In this document: positions 28,045 through 35,736 of the stretch, piece by piece | Numbering within the stretch: position 1 is the stretch's first letter | Layout of the letters: each line of letters opens with the position of its first letter | Made by a program: the position numbers and the translations under genes | Virus record (IMG/VR): IMGVR_UViG_3300032157_000028 | Span: 1-41,195 of that record | Reading direction: 5' to 3' (one strand) | From: a virus | Length of the DNA stretch: 41,195 bases | Notes under the pieces: generated by a model | The model's database searches: none | What the model was told of the DNA's origin: nothing | Seen by the model: the letters and a program-made list of their open reading frames with translations, nothing else

Positions 28045-28573
28045 GAAAGGTCGCGGCGGCCAGCGCCTCGCCTTCGCTGACCGCATTCCCGCTTTGTTGG
28101 CTGGCCTGTTGGATGATCGCGAGCAGCTGCACCTGGCCCAGGCCGGCCGCGTACATCTCGTCCGCCAGCGCCAGGTAGTAGTCCATCGCGGTGCGCCGGC
28201 GCTGCACCACGTCGGTGATCGCGGCCCAGTCCGGCTCCGGGGTGGCCCACTCCACGTTCTTGTCGGCGCGCAGCGCGGTCTGCACGGTGCGCGAGAGCCG
28301 GCAGCGATAGAGCCGGTTCATGGTCAGCTGGTAGGCCGGGTCGTGGGGATTCTCCACGAAGATCGGCTGCTGCGTTTTCGGATCTCTGACAACGGCCCGC
28401 GCACTGTTGCGCGCCACGTCACGCGGCACCTGCGGCTCGGGCAGCAGGTCACCGCTCGTCTCCTGGAAATCAGCCGGCACGGGCGCGATCGTCAGCACGA
28501 TCTTCTCACCGTTCAGCATGGTGAGCTCGAGCGGGCGCGCCTCGGAATGGTAGGTCTTGCCGTACAGCTTCAT
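27995..28573 (-). CDS. Tail assembly chaperone (G part, 192 aa)
   Basis: Lies between the major tail protein and the tape measure, the standard chaperone place. Starts MKLYGKTYHSEARPLELTMLNGEKIVLTIAPVP and is helical after residue 95 (DWAAITDVVQRRRTAMDYYLALADEM, LLAIIQQASQQSG). It ends EQERAATA 17 codons after the likely frameshift site at residue 176. No clear ribosome site is seen before ATG 28573. Two products, short and frameshifted, are expected in unequal amounts. Confidence 0.85.
   Translation of the reverse strand: MKLYGKTYHSEARPLELTMLNGEKIVLTIAPVPADFQETSGDLLPEPQVPRDVARNSARAVVRDPKTQQPIFVENPHDPAYQLTMNRLYRCRLSRTVQTALRADKNVEWATPEPDWAAITDVVQRRRTAMDYYLALADEMYAAGLGQVQLLAIIQQASQQSGNAVSEGEALAAATFPARAGSGGEQERAATA
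28045..28048 (-). other. Likely +1 programmed frameshift site (UUU-C)
   Basis: In the overlap of the two chaperone ORFs the mRNA reads ACC-UUU-CCU. The zero-frame Phe codon 176 can slip one base forward to UUC, which pairs equally well with the single Phe tRNA, and reading continues CUG-CUC-GAG in the second frame. The needed shift is +1 (or -2), not the -1 of lambda; the exact site is inferred. Confidence 0.55.
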
Positions 28574-28823
28574 GCCGCGCAGCGTAGCAGCCGCCCGCGG
28601 CGGAATTGAAGCGAGGGAGCGCAGGTTCCCCCGCGCCCCCTCTGGTCAGCAAGCCCTCAGGCAGCCGCCTTTAATCCGTAGTTGTTGTGAGTTCTTGGCT
28701 ACGGCATACAAGCCGCCACCAGTCTAGCCGCCGGCCCGCGCTGAAATAGAAGCGGGCGCCGCCCCCCCGGACAGCGCCCGCCGCGCACCCCCTGCTGGCG
28801 CGCTCGGATCAGACCCCTAGCCG
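28574..28823 (-). other. Intergenic region after the major tail protein (about 250 bp)
   Basis: No ORF is convincing here. It holds two terminator-like hairpins listed separately and a 6-bp inverted pair CCGTAG/CTACGG around 28677-28705. The gap separates the abundant tail tube gene from the poorly expressed chaperone and tape measure, so attenuation of transcription is the likely job. I looked for a tRNA and found none. Confidence 0.5.
28741..28781 (-). terminator. Terminator-like hairpin between tube and chaperone genes
   Basis: Minus-strand stem GCGGGCGC/GCGCCCGC (28752-28759 with 28774-28781), 14-nt loop, followed by TTCTATTTC. The stem is very stable but the T-run is broken, so it may terminate only part of the transcripts. 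Confidence 0.6.
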
Positions 28824-28831
28824 TTAGGGGT
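28813..28831 (-). terminator. Small hairpin overlapping the major tail protein stop
   Basis: ACCCCTA and TAGGGGT (7-bp arms, 5-nt loop) enclose the TAA stop. No T-run follows, so mRNA 3'-end protection or weak attenuation is more likely than full termination. Confidence 0.5.
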
Positions 28832-29309
28832 AGTTCGTCTTGCTGAACGTCGGCAGCGGATCCAGAGACTGAAAGGTGAAGCCGATCTTGTCGTACTCGT
28901 CGCCCTGGCCGTGAGTGATGCCGGTGATCGCGCAGTGCGTGAACTTGATCAGCTCGTCGGTGCCGCCGCCAGGATCGTCCACGTAGAACTCGACGTGCAG
29001 CGTTTTCTTGTCGCTCCCGCTGGTCGTGCTGACGTTCGCGGAGTAGGCGCCCAGGAACAGGAGAAACTCCGTGATGCTGCCGCTGCCGCTGTTGAAGTGC
29101 TCCACGAACTTGAAGCTGGCGCTGCCCGCCACGCCCTCCTCATCACCCTTGCGGAAGTGGTCGAGCTGGCCGCGATCCTTGACGGTGATCGTGTTCTGCT
29201 TGATCTCCCACTGCAGGTCGCCCTCCATCAGCGTGACCTCTTTCGTCACCGGGGTGCCGTTGCCGTCCACCAGGCGCATCCGTCCGTCGCGAAGGTTCCG
29301 GGTTGCCAT
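28824..29309 (-). CDS. Major tail (tube) protein (161 aa)
   Basis: Forms the tail tube. The sequence ATRNLRDGRMRLVDGNGTPVTKEVTLMEGDLQWEIKQNT, then GQLDHFRKGDEEGVAGSASFKFVEH and KTLHVEFYVDDPGGGTDELIKFTHCAITGITHGQGDEYDKIGFTF reads as the usual beta-sandwich tube fold. Size is typical. It stands directly before the chaperone genes and is followed by hairpins, as expected for a highly expressed gene. ATG 29309 is one base after the preceding stop. Confidence 0.85.
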   Translation of the reverse strand: MATRNLRDGRMRLVDGNGTPVTKEVTLMEGDLQWEIKQNTITVKDRGQLDHFRKGDEEGVAGSASFKFVEHFNSGSGSITEFLLFLGAYSANVSTTSGSDKKTLHVEFYVDDPGGGTDELIKFTHCAITGITHGQGDEYDKIGFTFQSLDPLPTFSKTNYP

Positions 29310-29310
29310 G

Positions 29311-29739
29311 TCAGGTTCGCTCGATCAGGTTGAAGGTGCTCTCGGTGATGATTTCGCCGGCATTCTCGCCCAGCGTCGCGTGCAGGAAGTCCACGGCTTG
29401 CAGGATTCCCTGCAGGTCGCCGGGCGTCCCGCTGATGCCACCATACACGGGTAGGTTCTGAGCCACCAGCGCGGCGCGCACGGCCTGGCCCACGGTTTCG
29501 GCCCGGCGGATCGCGCCCTGGTCCACCTTCAGGTAGCAGGTCAGGCGGCCCGCGCAGCCGGTGCGCTCGATCTGCGCGCCGCGGGCGTTCGGGCTCCAGC
29601 GCAGGTCGAGCTCGGCCCAGTCGCCTGCGGTGCCGGCGGCGGGCACGCCCTCTGCGCGCAGATTCACCTGCACGCTGAGCAGCGCGGCCGCCACGGCGTT
29701 GGTGATCACCGCGGCGGCATCGTCCAGGCGTACGCTCAT
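29311..29739 (-). CDS. Tail terminator-like protein (142 aa)
   Basis: Probably caps the head-proximal end of the tail. Starts with helix SVRLDDAAAVITNAVAAALL, continues with strands (AELDLRWSPNARGAQIERTGCAGRLTCYLKV), a helix (RRAETVGQAVRAALVAQNL) and ends in LQAVDFLHATLGENAGEIITESTFNLIER. This alpha/beta order and the position just before the tube gene fit tail terminators. ATG 29739 overlaps the preceding stop (ATGA). Assignment by layout. Confidence 0.65.
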   Translation of the reverse strand: MSVRLDDAAAVITNAVAAALLSVQVNLRAEGVPAAGTAGDWAELDLRWSPNARGAQIERTGCAGRLTCYLKVDQGAIRRAETVGQAVRAALVAQNLPVYGGISGTPGDLQGILQAVDFLHATLGENAGEIITESTFNLIERT

Positions 29740-30734
29740 GGCCCGCCAGGATACGCCCTGCGCGTCGGCGGATCAGGGCCGTGCCCCGACTGGAACACCA
29801 GGCTGAAGTAGTCCAGGTCGCCGGTGCCGAAACTGATGCTGGTCGGGCTTCGGATTCCAGCCGTGGGCTTGCCGGTCAGCGCCTGCGTGTTGCCGCCAGG
29901 CAGGCAGTGCACGCGGTGATTGTTGGACGCCTCGGGTCCGTTCACCCCGACGTAGGCGGTCACCTCGTCTCCGGCGGTGCCGGCATCGGTGCGCGCCGTG
30001 CCGGTCGGCCAGTAGTCTGCCGCCACCGTGAAGTCCTCCGTATTCACTTTGCTGGTCAGGCCGTTGAGCCCGGACCAGGTGCCGGCGAGCAGCACCAGGC
30101 GCACGCTGCGCTGCTCCGTCCACGTCGCCGCGTCCTTATCCACGTAGCCCTCATGCAGCACGGGCGGCTCGGCCGCGTCGGTCAGCCAGCCAGGATCTGC
30201 CTGGCCAGCCGTGAGCTGCACGCGGTCGAACACCACGCTGCCGCTGGCGTTGGTCCAGCGCAGCACGATCAGCAGCTTGTCCGCGGTGTTCGGAACCTGC
30301 AGCGTGATTGCTCGATCCTCGAATGCGCCGAGCGCGCTGCCCGCCAGCACCGTGCTGGTGCCGCCGGCGCCGTAATCCAGCAGCACCTCCCAGTTGTTAG
30401 TCAGGCGCAGCGCTCGCACCTTGAGCGTCACGTACTGATCGCGCCAGCCCTCCTGCAGCAGGCCGTACTGGTCCTGGTAGAGCTCGGCCGTGCCGCCTGA
30501 CAGCTTCACGCCGCGGCCGCAGGTTTCGAACTCGCCCGCGGTTGTGGTGCCAGCGACCACGCCGCCGCCGGTGGTGTAGTAGTCCCAGAAGCACGGACGG
30601 CCGTTGGCGTCGGCGCCGCGGAAGAAGCCGTTGACCACGGAGCTGACCGCGCCGCTCTGGCGCGCCAGGTTCATGTTCGCCGGCGTCAGCGCGGTGAACG
30701 GCGCGGCCGTGGCCCAGGCGAAGGCATCAGCCAT
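29736..30734 (-). CDS. Virion appendage-like protein 3 of a related trio (332 aa)
   Basis: Third member of three consecutive related genes. N-terminus: FAWATAAPFTALTPANMNLARQSGAVSSVVNGFF, the shared anchor pattern (aromatic-rich, then a TPAxxN turn and an NxxF). The remainder is a beta-sandwich-like domain (VTLKVRALRLTNNWEVLLDY, LLIVLRWTNASGSVVFDRVQLT) followed by a C-terminal region with a Gly/Thr-rich beta part. Such domains often bind carbohydrate. It overlaps the preceding gene by 8 nt and lies just before the tail terminator, an unusual place for a fibre-like protein. Confidence 0.7.
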   Translation of the reverse strand: MADAFAWATAAPFTALTPANMNLARQSGAVSSVVNGFFRGADANGRPCFWDYYTTGGGVVAGTTTAGEFETCGRGVKLSGGTAELYQDQYGLLQEGWRDQYVTLKVRALRLTNNWEVLLDYGAGGTSTVLAGSALGAFEDRAITLQVPNTADKLLIVLRWTNASGSVVFDRVQLTAGQADPGWLTDAAEPPVLHEGYVDKDAATWTEQRSVRLVLLAGTWSGLNGLTSKVNTEDFTVAADYWPTGTARTDAGTAGDEVTAYVGVNGPEASNNHRVHCLPGGNTQALTGKPTAGIRSPTSISFGTGDLDYFSLVFQSGHGPDPPTRRAYPGGP

Positions 30735-31689
30735 AGGGGTGCGCCCTCTTGCTCGCGCCGCGGCTGCCGACGTTCTGCGCCACCGGCACGATCAGCACCA
30801 GCACGTTGCACACGAAGGTGCCGCCGGCGAAGGTCAGGCCGTTGGCGGCGCGCACCAGCACGGTCAGCGTGCTGCCGCTGATGCTCGCCTCGATCACGTT
30901 GGCCACCCGGTCCTCTCCGTTGTCCTTGACCGCCCAGGCCAGCGCCAGGTCACCGCTCACGAAAGTGCCCGCGGGCGCGACGGTGGCCAGGTCGAAGGTG
31001 GTGCTGGCGCTGGTGCCGGCCGCGCTGGTCGTGATCCGCACGTCCTCCACGCGGAGCAGGCGCGCCCCGCCCAGCGCCTTCATCGTGCCGCCGTCGTAGA
31101 CGCCGCCCCAGGCCACGCCGCCGCCGCCGCTGCCTTCCCGCTGCACCAGCGGGCCGCGGTGCCGGCTGCCCCAGCCAAGGACCGCCAGGTGCACCTCCAC
31201 CTGGTCGGCGGTGCCGACGTTCTCCACCCGGTAGGTCGCCTCGGTGGCGGTGCCGCGGGTGCTGGTCGGCGCCCACACGAACACGTAGTCCGCCGGCAGG
31301 TCGGCCGAGCCCACCTCGATCGTGTCCGCGTCGCCGCTGGCCCAGGTGACCGTGATGCGCGCCCGGGCGCCGCTGCCGGTCAGCCGCAGGATCGCCCCCA
31401 GGAGCGCGTCCTGGCCCGCCTGGCCGGCGCCCAGCAGCAGGTGGGTGTTCTGGCTCGCGTACTCGCCGGCGTCCAGCAGCAGCCTCCTGGGGTTGCTGGC
31501 GTCGGCGTTGCCGGTCGTGGTCCAGTAGGCGAACGTGGCGCTGTTCGCGTCCACCCGCTGGGCCGCCCGGAAGTCCGCGTTGCGCAGCAGGTTGCCGGGC
31601 GCAGCGCGCAGCCGGGCGTTGAGCGTGGCCGGCTCCAGGAACTCGCCGGTGTTCCAGGCGCCGCCGTAGCGGGGGGCCAAGGCGGTCAT
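30727..31689 (-). CDS. Virion appendage-like protein 2 of a related trio (320 aa)
   Basis: Second member. N-terminus: YGGAWNTGEFLEPATLNARLRAAPGNLLRNADFRAAQRVDA, the clearest form of the shared anchor. It is followed by a jelly-roll-like domain (TFAYWTTTGNAD, LLGAILRLTGSGARARITVTWASGD, ATYRVENVGTADQVEVHLAVLGWG) that resembles carbohydrate-binding modules, and a C-terminal beta domain ending LVLIVPVAQN. ATG 31689 overlaps the preceding stop (ATGA). Confidence 0.7.
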   Translation of the reverse strand: MTALAPRYGGAWNTGEFLEPATLNARLRAAPGNLLRNADFRAAQRVDANSATFAYWTTTGNADASNPRRLLLDAGEYASQNTHLLLGAGQAGQDALLGAILRLTGSGARARITVTWASGDADTIEVGSADLPADYVFVWAPTSTRGTATEATYRVENVGTADQVEVHLAVLGWGSRHRGPLVQREGSGGGGVAWGGVYDGGTMKALGGARLLRVEDVRITTSAAGTSASTTFDLATVAPAGTFVSGDLALAWAVKDNGEDRVANVIEASISGSTLTVLVRAANGLTFAGGTFVCNVLVLIVPVAQNVGSRGASKRAHPYG

Positions 31690-32687
31690 GCCGGGTAGGG
31701 CACCACCCCGTTCACCGGCTCGAGCAGCCACAGGATGCTGGCGCGCAGCAGCCCGCCGGCGGTGCCGAAGGTCTGGCCGCTCTGCGCCGCCACCCTGAGG
31801 CTGGTGCCGTTCGACCAGTCCAGGCCGGTGATCTTGCGCAGCTGCGTCGTGGACCAGAGATTCGTGCCGGCGTTGTGCGGCGTGAAGAACCCGGCCGCCA
31901 CCCGCACGCTGCTCTGGCCCAGGATCGTGGACCAGGCCGGCGTGTAGTCCACGAAGGCGTCACCTGACCTGATCACGCCGTCCAGGTTGGCCGTCGCCAG
32001 CATCAGCAGGCCCGATTCGCTGCGCCGCGTCCAGGAAGCCTGCGCCGGGCCCAGGTCGGCGAGCAGCCGGTGATCCAGCGTCAGCACCAGGCCGTGGCTC
32101 CACTCGCCCAGGACCGCCTGCACGTGGTCCACGTAGACGTGCTGGGTGCTGCCGCTGGTGCCGAAGTCGGCGCCGACCAGCACGCTGTCTCCAACCGCCA
32201 CCGCCACCGCGGGCGGCAGCGTCACGGTCAGATCCTCCATGGCGCCGCCGCCGCTGTGCCAGGCGCTCACGTAGTCGGTGCTGCCGTGCCGGATGAAGGC
32301 GCGCACCAGGCTGGCCGCGCTGGCCTTGGCGCGCAGGGTGACCGTCAGCCCGGGCCAGCCGGTCATGACGGCCGCACCCTCGATCGTCGGCGGCAGCGCG
32401 CCGCCAATGTCCTGCACGAGCTGCGCGGCGGAGTCGGCCGCGCTGATCGTCCAGTCCAGCGCCGCGCCGCCGCGATAGCCCTGGCCCGCCGTCGTCACCC
32501 GCGCCGGCGCCACCGCAGGCGTGCTCGAGCGGCCGCCCCACCACAGCGGACGATCGCCGCGCCAGGCGCGCAGGTAGGGATTGCGCACCAGGTTGACGGC
32601 GTGGCTGGCGGCGTCGCTGTTCAGCGTGGCCTCGTCCAGCGTGGTGTCCGCGGTCGGGTACTTCTGCCAGCTGCGCGCCGTGCCCAT
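31686..32687 (-). CDS. Virion appendage-like protein 1 of a related trio (333 aa)
   Basis: First member. N-terminus: WQKYPTADTTLDEATLNSDAASHAVNLVRNPYLRAWRGD, then WWGG and a beta-rich domain (LDWTISAADSAAQLVQDIGG, LTVTLRAKASAASLVRAFIRHG, QHVYVDHVQAVLG) like a carbohydrate-binding jelly roll. The C-terminal domain ends LLRASILWLLEPVNGVVPYPA. ATG 32687 has GGAGG 8 nt upstream and overlaps the neck-gene stop. The longer frame with an Arg-rich start is rejected. Possible head- or neck-fibres. Confidence 0.7.
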   Translation of the reverse strand: MGTARSWQKYPTADTTLDEATLNSDAASHAVNLVRNPYLRAWRGDRPLWWGGRSSTPAVAPARVTTAGQGYRGGAALDWTISAADSAAQLVQDIGGALPPTIEGAAVMTGWPGLTVTLRAKASAASLVRAFIRHGSTDYVSAWHSGGGAMEDLTVTLPPAVAVAVGDSVLVGADFGTSGSTQHVYVDHVQAVLGEWSHGLVLTLDHRLLADLGPAQASWTRRSESGLLMLATANLDGVIRSGDAFVDYTPAWSTILGQSSVRVAAGFFTPHNAGTNLWSTTQLRKITGLDWSNGTSLRVAAQSGQTFGTAGGLLRASILWLLEPVNGVVPYPA

Positions 32688-33160
32688 CAGCCCGTCCTCC
32701 CCAGCTCGCGCATCGCGCTGGCGACTTCGGCGCGCCATTGCGGCAGCACCTTCCGGATGGACGGCAGGATGAACGGGTGGCGGCGGTCCAGGTGCACCAC
32801 GTAGTCCACCGGGTTTTCGATCGTCACCACGAAGGCGCCGCCGAGCAGGCTTTCGCGGGCGCGGCCGGCGCGCTCGCCCTCCTGCTGCGCCGCAGCCACG
32901 TCCTGAGCCTTCATCAGGCGGCCGTCCGATCGCCGCACCCCGTAGAGCGGAGTGCCATACACCGGCACGCCGTGGGCGCGCATGATCGCCACCCAGCCCA
33001 TGCGCGATCGGCCAGTGAGGACGCGGTGCACGTCCAGGATTTCGCCCACGACGTCGAGTGCGAGCTTGCGCGTGAGCTGCTGGCTGACCTTCTGCAGGTT
33101 GCGGCCGGTGCGCTGCAGCAGCTCCTGGTGCTGACGGGAAAGGCTGGCGCTGATCTGCAT
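32687..33160 (-). CDS. Neck / HK97 gp10-like protein (157 aa)
   Basis: Small protein between head-closure and tail genes. N-terminal helical region (HQELLQRTGRNLQKVSQQLTRKLALDVVGEILDVHRVLTG), a middle loop with VPVYGTPLYGVRR, and a C-terminal part with VVTIENPVDYVVHLDRRHPFILPSIRKVLPQWRAEVASAM. The NPVxYxxxLDxRxPF ending resembles gp10-family tail-completion proteins. ATG 33160. Function from position and motif. Confidence 0.75.
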   Translation of the reverse strand: MQISASLSRQHQELLQRTGRNLQKVSQQLTRKLALDVVGEILDVHRVLTGRSRMGWVAIMRAHGVPVYGTPLYGVRRSDGRLMKAQDVAAAQQEGERAGRARESLLGGAFVVTIENPVDYVVHLDRRHPFILPSIRKVLPQWRAEVASAMRELGRTG

Positions 33161-33165
33161 GGCGG

Positions 33166-33549
33166 TCAGCGGGTCCGCTTCATCTGCAGCAGGAACAGCC
33201 CTCCAGCGCCGAGTGGCTGCGCCGTGTCGCCCACCTCGTAGCGCTTGCCGTCCTTCACCACGTAGTCGCGAGTGCTGGGCGCGCCGAGCTGCGGGCCGGC
33301 CGTGATGAACATCCCGTCCAGCATCACGGTGCCGCCGCCGATGATGCCCTGCATCTCTGCCGGGATGTCAATCCAGATCCCGTCCACTGGCTCGTTCGTG
33401 GACGTGGCCGCCGCGGTGCCCGCGCTCCAGTTCACCGCCGCGCCGCTCGCCGCGGCCACGCGGTAGTAGCTGACGGTGACGCTCAGGCCGCGATCCTTCC
33501 AGGCGCGCAGCGCAGCCGGCGCCAGGCTGTTGTGCCGCTGCGTGCGCAC
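33166..33549 (-). CDS. Head-closure-like protein (127 aa)
   Basis: Beta-rich protein (LSVTVSYYRVAAASGAAVNW, GIWIDIPAEMQGIIGGGTVMLDGMFITAGPQLG, YVVKDGKRYEVGDTAQPLG, LFLLQMKRT) of the size of head-closure or stopper proteins, in the right order between connector and neck genes. GTG 33549 is three nt after the preceding stop. Assignment from order. Confidence 0.65.
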   Translation of the reverse strand: MRTQRHNSLAPAALRAWKDRGLSVTVSYYRVAAASGAAVNWSAGTAAATSTNEPVDGIWIDIPAEMQGIIGGGTVMLDGMFITAGPQLGAPSTRDYVVKDGKRYEVGDTAQPLGAGGLFLLQMKRTR

Positions 33550-33552
33550 GGC

Positions 33553-33987
33553 CTAGTCCAGCTCCACGCCCGCGCCTTCGCTGTCGCTGCGGTGATAGAC
33601 CCGCGGCACCAGATCCTCGAGCTCGCGCAGATCCTCCGCGCTCCAGTCCAGCAGTTCGGTCGGGTCGGCGCTCTGCGCCTTTTCCTCGTAACGCTCGGCC
33701 AGCTTGGTCAGCGCCTCGAGCGGCGTGCTGGCGCTGACCGTCAGGAATGCGCTGCGCTGGCCCGCGCTGATGCTGTACGCGCTCGCGAGTGCGGCCATCT
33801 TCGCCCGGATCGCGGCGGCCGCGGCGGCGAACAGGTTGCCGCTGTGCAGATCCAGCAGGGTCTGCAGCTCCTCATCCTCGAACACGTAAATATCGGCTCC
33901 GGCCGCGTCCGCCTGTTCGGTGTCCGCGATCAGCAGCCGCACCTTGTGCACTGCGTCGGGCGCGTCGCCGCTGTAGGTGAAGGTCAC
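33553..33987 (-). CDS. Head-tail connector/adaptor-like protein (144 aa)
   Basis: Starts TFTYSGDAPDAVHKVRLLIADTE, then VFEDEELQTLLDLHSGNLFAAAAAAIRAKMAALASAYS, then LEALTKLAERYEEKAQS. The pattern of an N-terminal strand, DxExLxxLL and alanine-rich helices is typical of phage connector proteins that bind the portal. GTG at 33987 fits the family start; GTG at 34020 is open but adds an unrelated basic stretch. No ribosome site is clear at either. Confidence 0.75.
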   Translation of the reverse strand: MTFTYSGDAPDAVHKVRLLIADTEQADAAGADIYVFEDEELQTLLDLHSGNLFAAAAAAIRAKMAALASAYSISAGQRSAFLTVSASTPLEALTKLAERYEEKAQSADPTELLDWSAEDLRELEDLVPRVYHRSDSEGAGVELD

Positions 33988-34244
33988 GATGCGATTGTTA
34001 CACGGGACGCGGTGCCGCACCAGAGCGGCGAGTTGGTGGCACGGTCGGAATCTTCAGGGTTTGCTCCACGGCTCATCAGCGGCCTGCTTACGCCGTGGCC
34101 CTTACGTGTTGCCCGCGGCCGCACTGGCTGGTCCGTTCTCCCGCCCATGCCACCGCCGGCATCGTAGCACCCGGGAGGAAAGGCAGCGGGCTGCAGCCTC
34201 TCAGCCGCAGCCCGCTTCGGTCAGTCATTCCCCAGGGGGGAGGA
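33988..34244 (-). other. Intergenic region after the major capsid gene (about 257 bp)
   Basis: No supported gene. It holds a terminator-like hairpin (listed) and a 7-bp inverted pair CCACGGC/GCCGTGG (34066-34072 and 34092-34098). A break in transcription after the abundant capsid gene, and possibly a new promoter for the neck and tail genes, would be placed here. I do not see a convincing promoter. Confidence 0.5.
34173..34216 (-). terminator. Terminator-like hairpin after the major capsid gene
   Basis: Minus-strand stem AGCGGGCTGC/GCAGCCCGCT (10 bp, arms 34207-34216 and 34185-34194) followed by CCTTTCCTCCC. The pyrimidine run is not a pure T-run, so partial termination is likely. Confidence 0.65.
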
Positions 34245-35288
34245 TCAGACGCCGCCGCGCACCGTGGTGCGGTAGTCCAGCCAGGCCGAGCCCCAGACGT
34301 GGCGCACCTTGTTCCGGATCGCGTCGTGTTCGAAGCTGAAGCCGGAGTTCTCCACCTCGCTGAACAGCTCCGGCGCCTCGCGCCCGCCCAGGAACTCGAC
34401 CAGCAGGCCGTCCTGCTTCTTCGGGTCACCGAACAGGTAGAAGGCGTTGTCCGTGGCGCCGCTCGTGCTCAGCCACGGGCTGGTGACCACCTTCAGGTCC
34501 AGGTTGCGCAGCGCGTTGCTGCTGCCCTGGATCGTCGGCGCGGAAGCGGTGCCGGCCAGCGCCAGCTTCTCCATGCTGGACACGTCCTCCATCGCCTCCA
34601 CGTACTTGTCCGGCGGCACCAGCAGGATCTTCGGCTGCACCGTGATTTTGTTGCCGCCCAGCCCGGTCTGCGCGTACATCTTGCTGATCGCCAGGATCAG
34701 CTCGGCCCGGGTGTAGCCGTTGGCGTTGCCCACGTCGTTCTTGTGGGTGCCGTTGTGATAGAGCGCCACGCTGTCGTAGATCGTGGGGTTCTGGTCAATC
34801 ATCGTGTAGACCACGTGCTGCTCCAGCGCCTCGTTCGCCGCCTTGACGAACTTGCTGGCCCAGCCGCCGAGCAGCTTCAACGATTCGTTGATCCGCGCCT
34901 CCATGCTGGTGGCGAAGATCGCGCCGCGCTTCTGCACCTGCAGCGTCACCTTCTGGTCGGACACGTTGACCATCGGGTACATCGCCAGCTCCTTCACCAC
35001 GCCGAGCGGCGCGAAGTTGCCGGCCGACAGGAAGTTGTCAGGCTTGAAGTCGGTGGCGCCCGGGCCGATCGTGACCAGATCGCGCCAGATTCCGCCGGCC
35101 TGCTCCCACTCCTTCTGCGCCTTCACGTGCGCGGCGTCCACGACCAGGTTGGCGTAGTCGCTGGTGCCGAAGGCTTCCAGGAAGTCGTGCACGCGGTAGT
35201 CCATCACGCGGGCCAGGAACCGCTCGCGCTCGCGCCCTTCGGCGCAGCGCAGCATTTGCTCCTGCAGTTTCGTCAGCTTGATGCTCAT
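34245..35288 (-). CDS. Major capsid protein, Mu gpT-like / HK97 fold (347 aa)
   Basis: Forms the head shell. It lies after protease/scaffold and decoration genes and is followed by a hairpin. The sequence has an N-terminal helix (LTKLQEQMLRCAEGRERERFLARVMDYR), the FKPDNFLSAGNFAPLG region, SDQKVTLQVQKRGAIFATSMEARINESLKLL (spine helix region), VYTMIDQNPTIYDSVALYHNGTHKNDV, and ILLVPPDKYVEAMEDVSS. The xxxHxxxHGN-like VALYHNGTHKND and the late ILLVPP segment are usual in Mu-type capsid proteins. ATG 35288. Confidence 0.9.
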   Translation of the reverse strand: MSIKLTKLQEQMLRCAEGRERERFLARVMDYRVHDFLEAFGTSDYANLVVDAAHVKAQKEWEQAGGIWRDLVTIGPGATDFKPDNFLSAGNFAPLGVVKELAMYPMVNVSDQKVTLQVQKRGAIFATSMEARINESLKLLGGWASKFVKAANEALEQHVVYTMIDQNPTIYDSVALYHNGTHKNDVGNANGYTRAELILAISKMYAQTGLGGNKITVQPKILLVPPDKYVEAMEDVSSMEKLALAGTASAPTIQGSSNALRNLDLKVVTSPWLSTSGATDNAFYLFGDPKKQDGLLVEFLGGREAPELFSEVENSGFSFEHDAIRNKVRHVWGSAWLDYRTTVRGGV

Positions 35289-35322
35289 GGTGTTGCTTGG
35301 TCCTTGTGCGTGGTGGGTTGAC

Positions 35323-35706
35323 TTAGGCGTGCACCGCTTGATTCATGCGGCTGCTGATCAGCAGGACGTGGCCGCGGGCGCCGCTCGCCACGTCGGCGTC
35401 CACGACGATGCCAACCGCGGGGTTGGTGGCGGTGCCGGCGTCCACCGTTCCGGTGGCGGCCGCGTAGACCGGCGCGCCCATCACGACGGTGGCGCCGAAC
35501 GTCACGTCGTAGACGCCGTCCAGCCAGACCGTGCCGACCGCGCCGCTGGCGATCGCCGTTGCCGCCACGCCGAACACGCCCTCGCCGTCGCCGGCGATCG
35601 CGATGCCGTTGGTGGCCAGCTTGACCGGATCACCGGCGGCGATCGCTTCCGTCGCCTCCAGGGTGACCGAGAGGCTTTGACCGTAAAGGGGAATCCACTT
35701 GCCCAT
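35323..35706 (-). CDS. Head decoration protein, DUF2190-like (127 aa)
   Basis: Gly/Ala/Val-rich beta-tulip-like sequence: LSVTLEATEAIAAGDPVKLATNG, GDGEGVFGVAATAIASGAVGTVWLDGVYDVTFGA, VYAAATGTVD, NPAVGIVVDADVASGARGHVLL. This is the pattern of DUF2190 capsid cement proteins that sit on the outer surface of the head. Position between protease and capsid gene is canonical. ATG 35706. Confidence 0.8.
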   Translation of the reverse strand: MGKWIPLYGQSLSVTLEATEAIAAGDPVKLATNGIAIAGDGEGVFGVAATAIASGAVGTVWLDGVYDVTFGATVVMGAPVYAAATGTVDAGTATNPAVGIVVDADVASGARGHVLLISSRMNQAVHA

Positions 35707-35736
35707 GTTGGTGCTGTGCTCCTTGGTGGACCGCGA

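Noticed and set aside
28574-28823. Possible tRNA or structured RNA in the gap after the tail tube gene
   Set aside because: No cloverleaf with a TTC arm could be drawn; the stems seen are simple hairpins.
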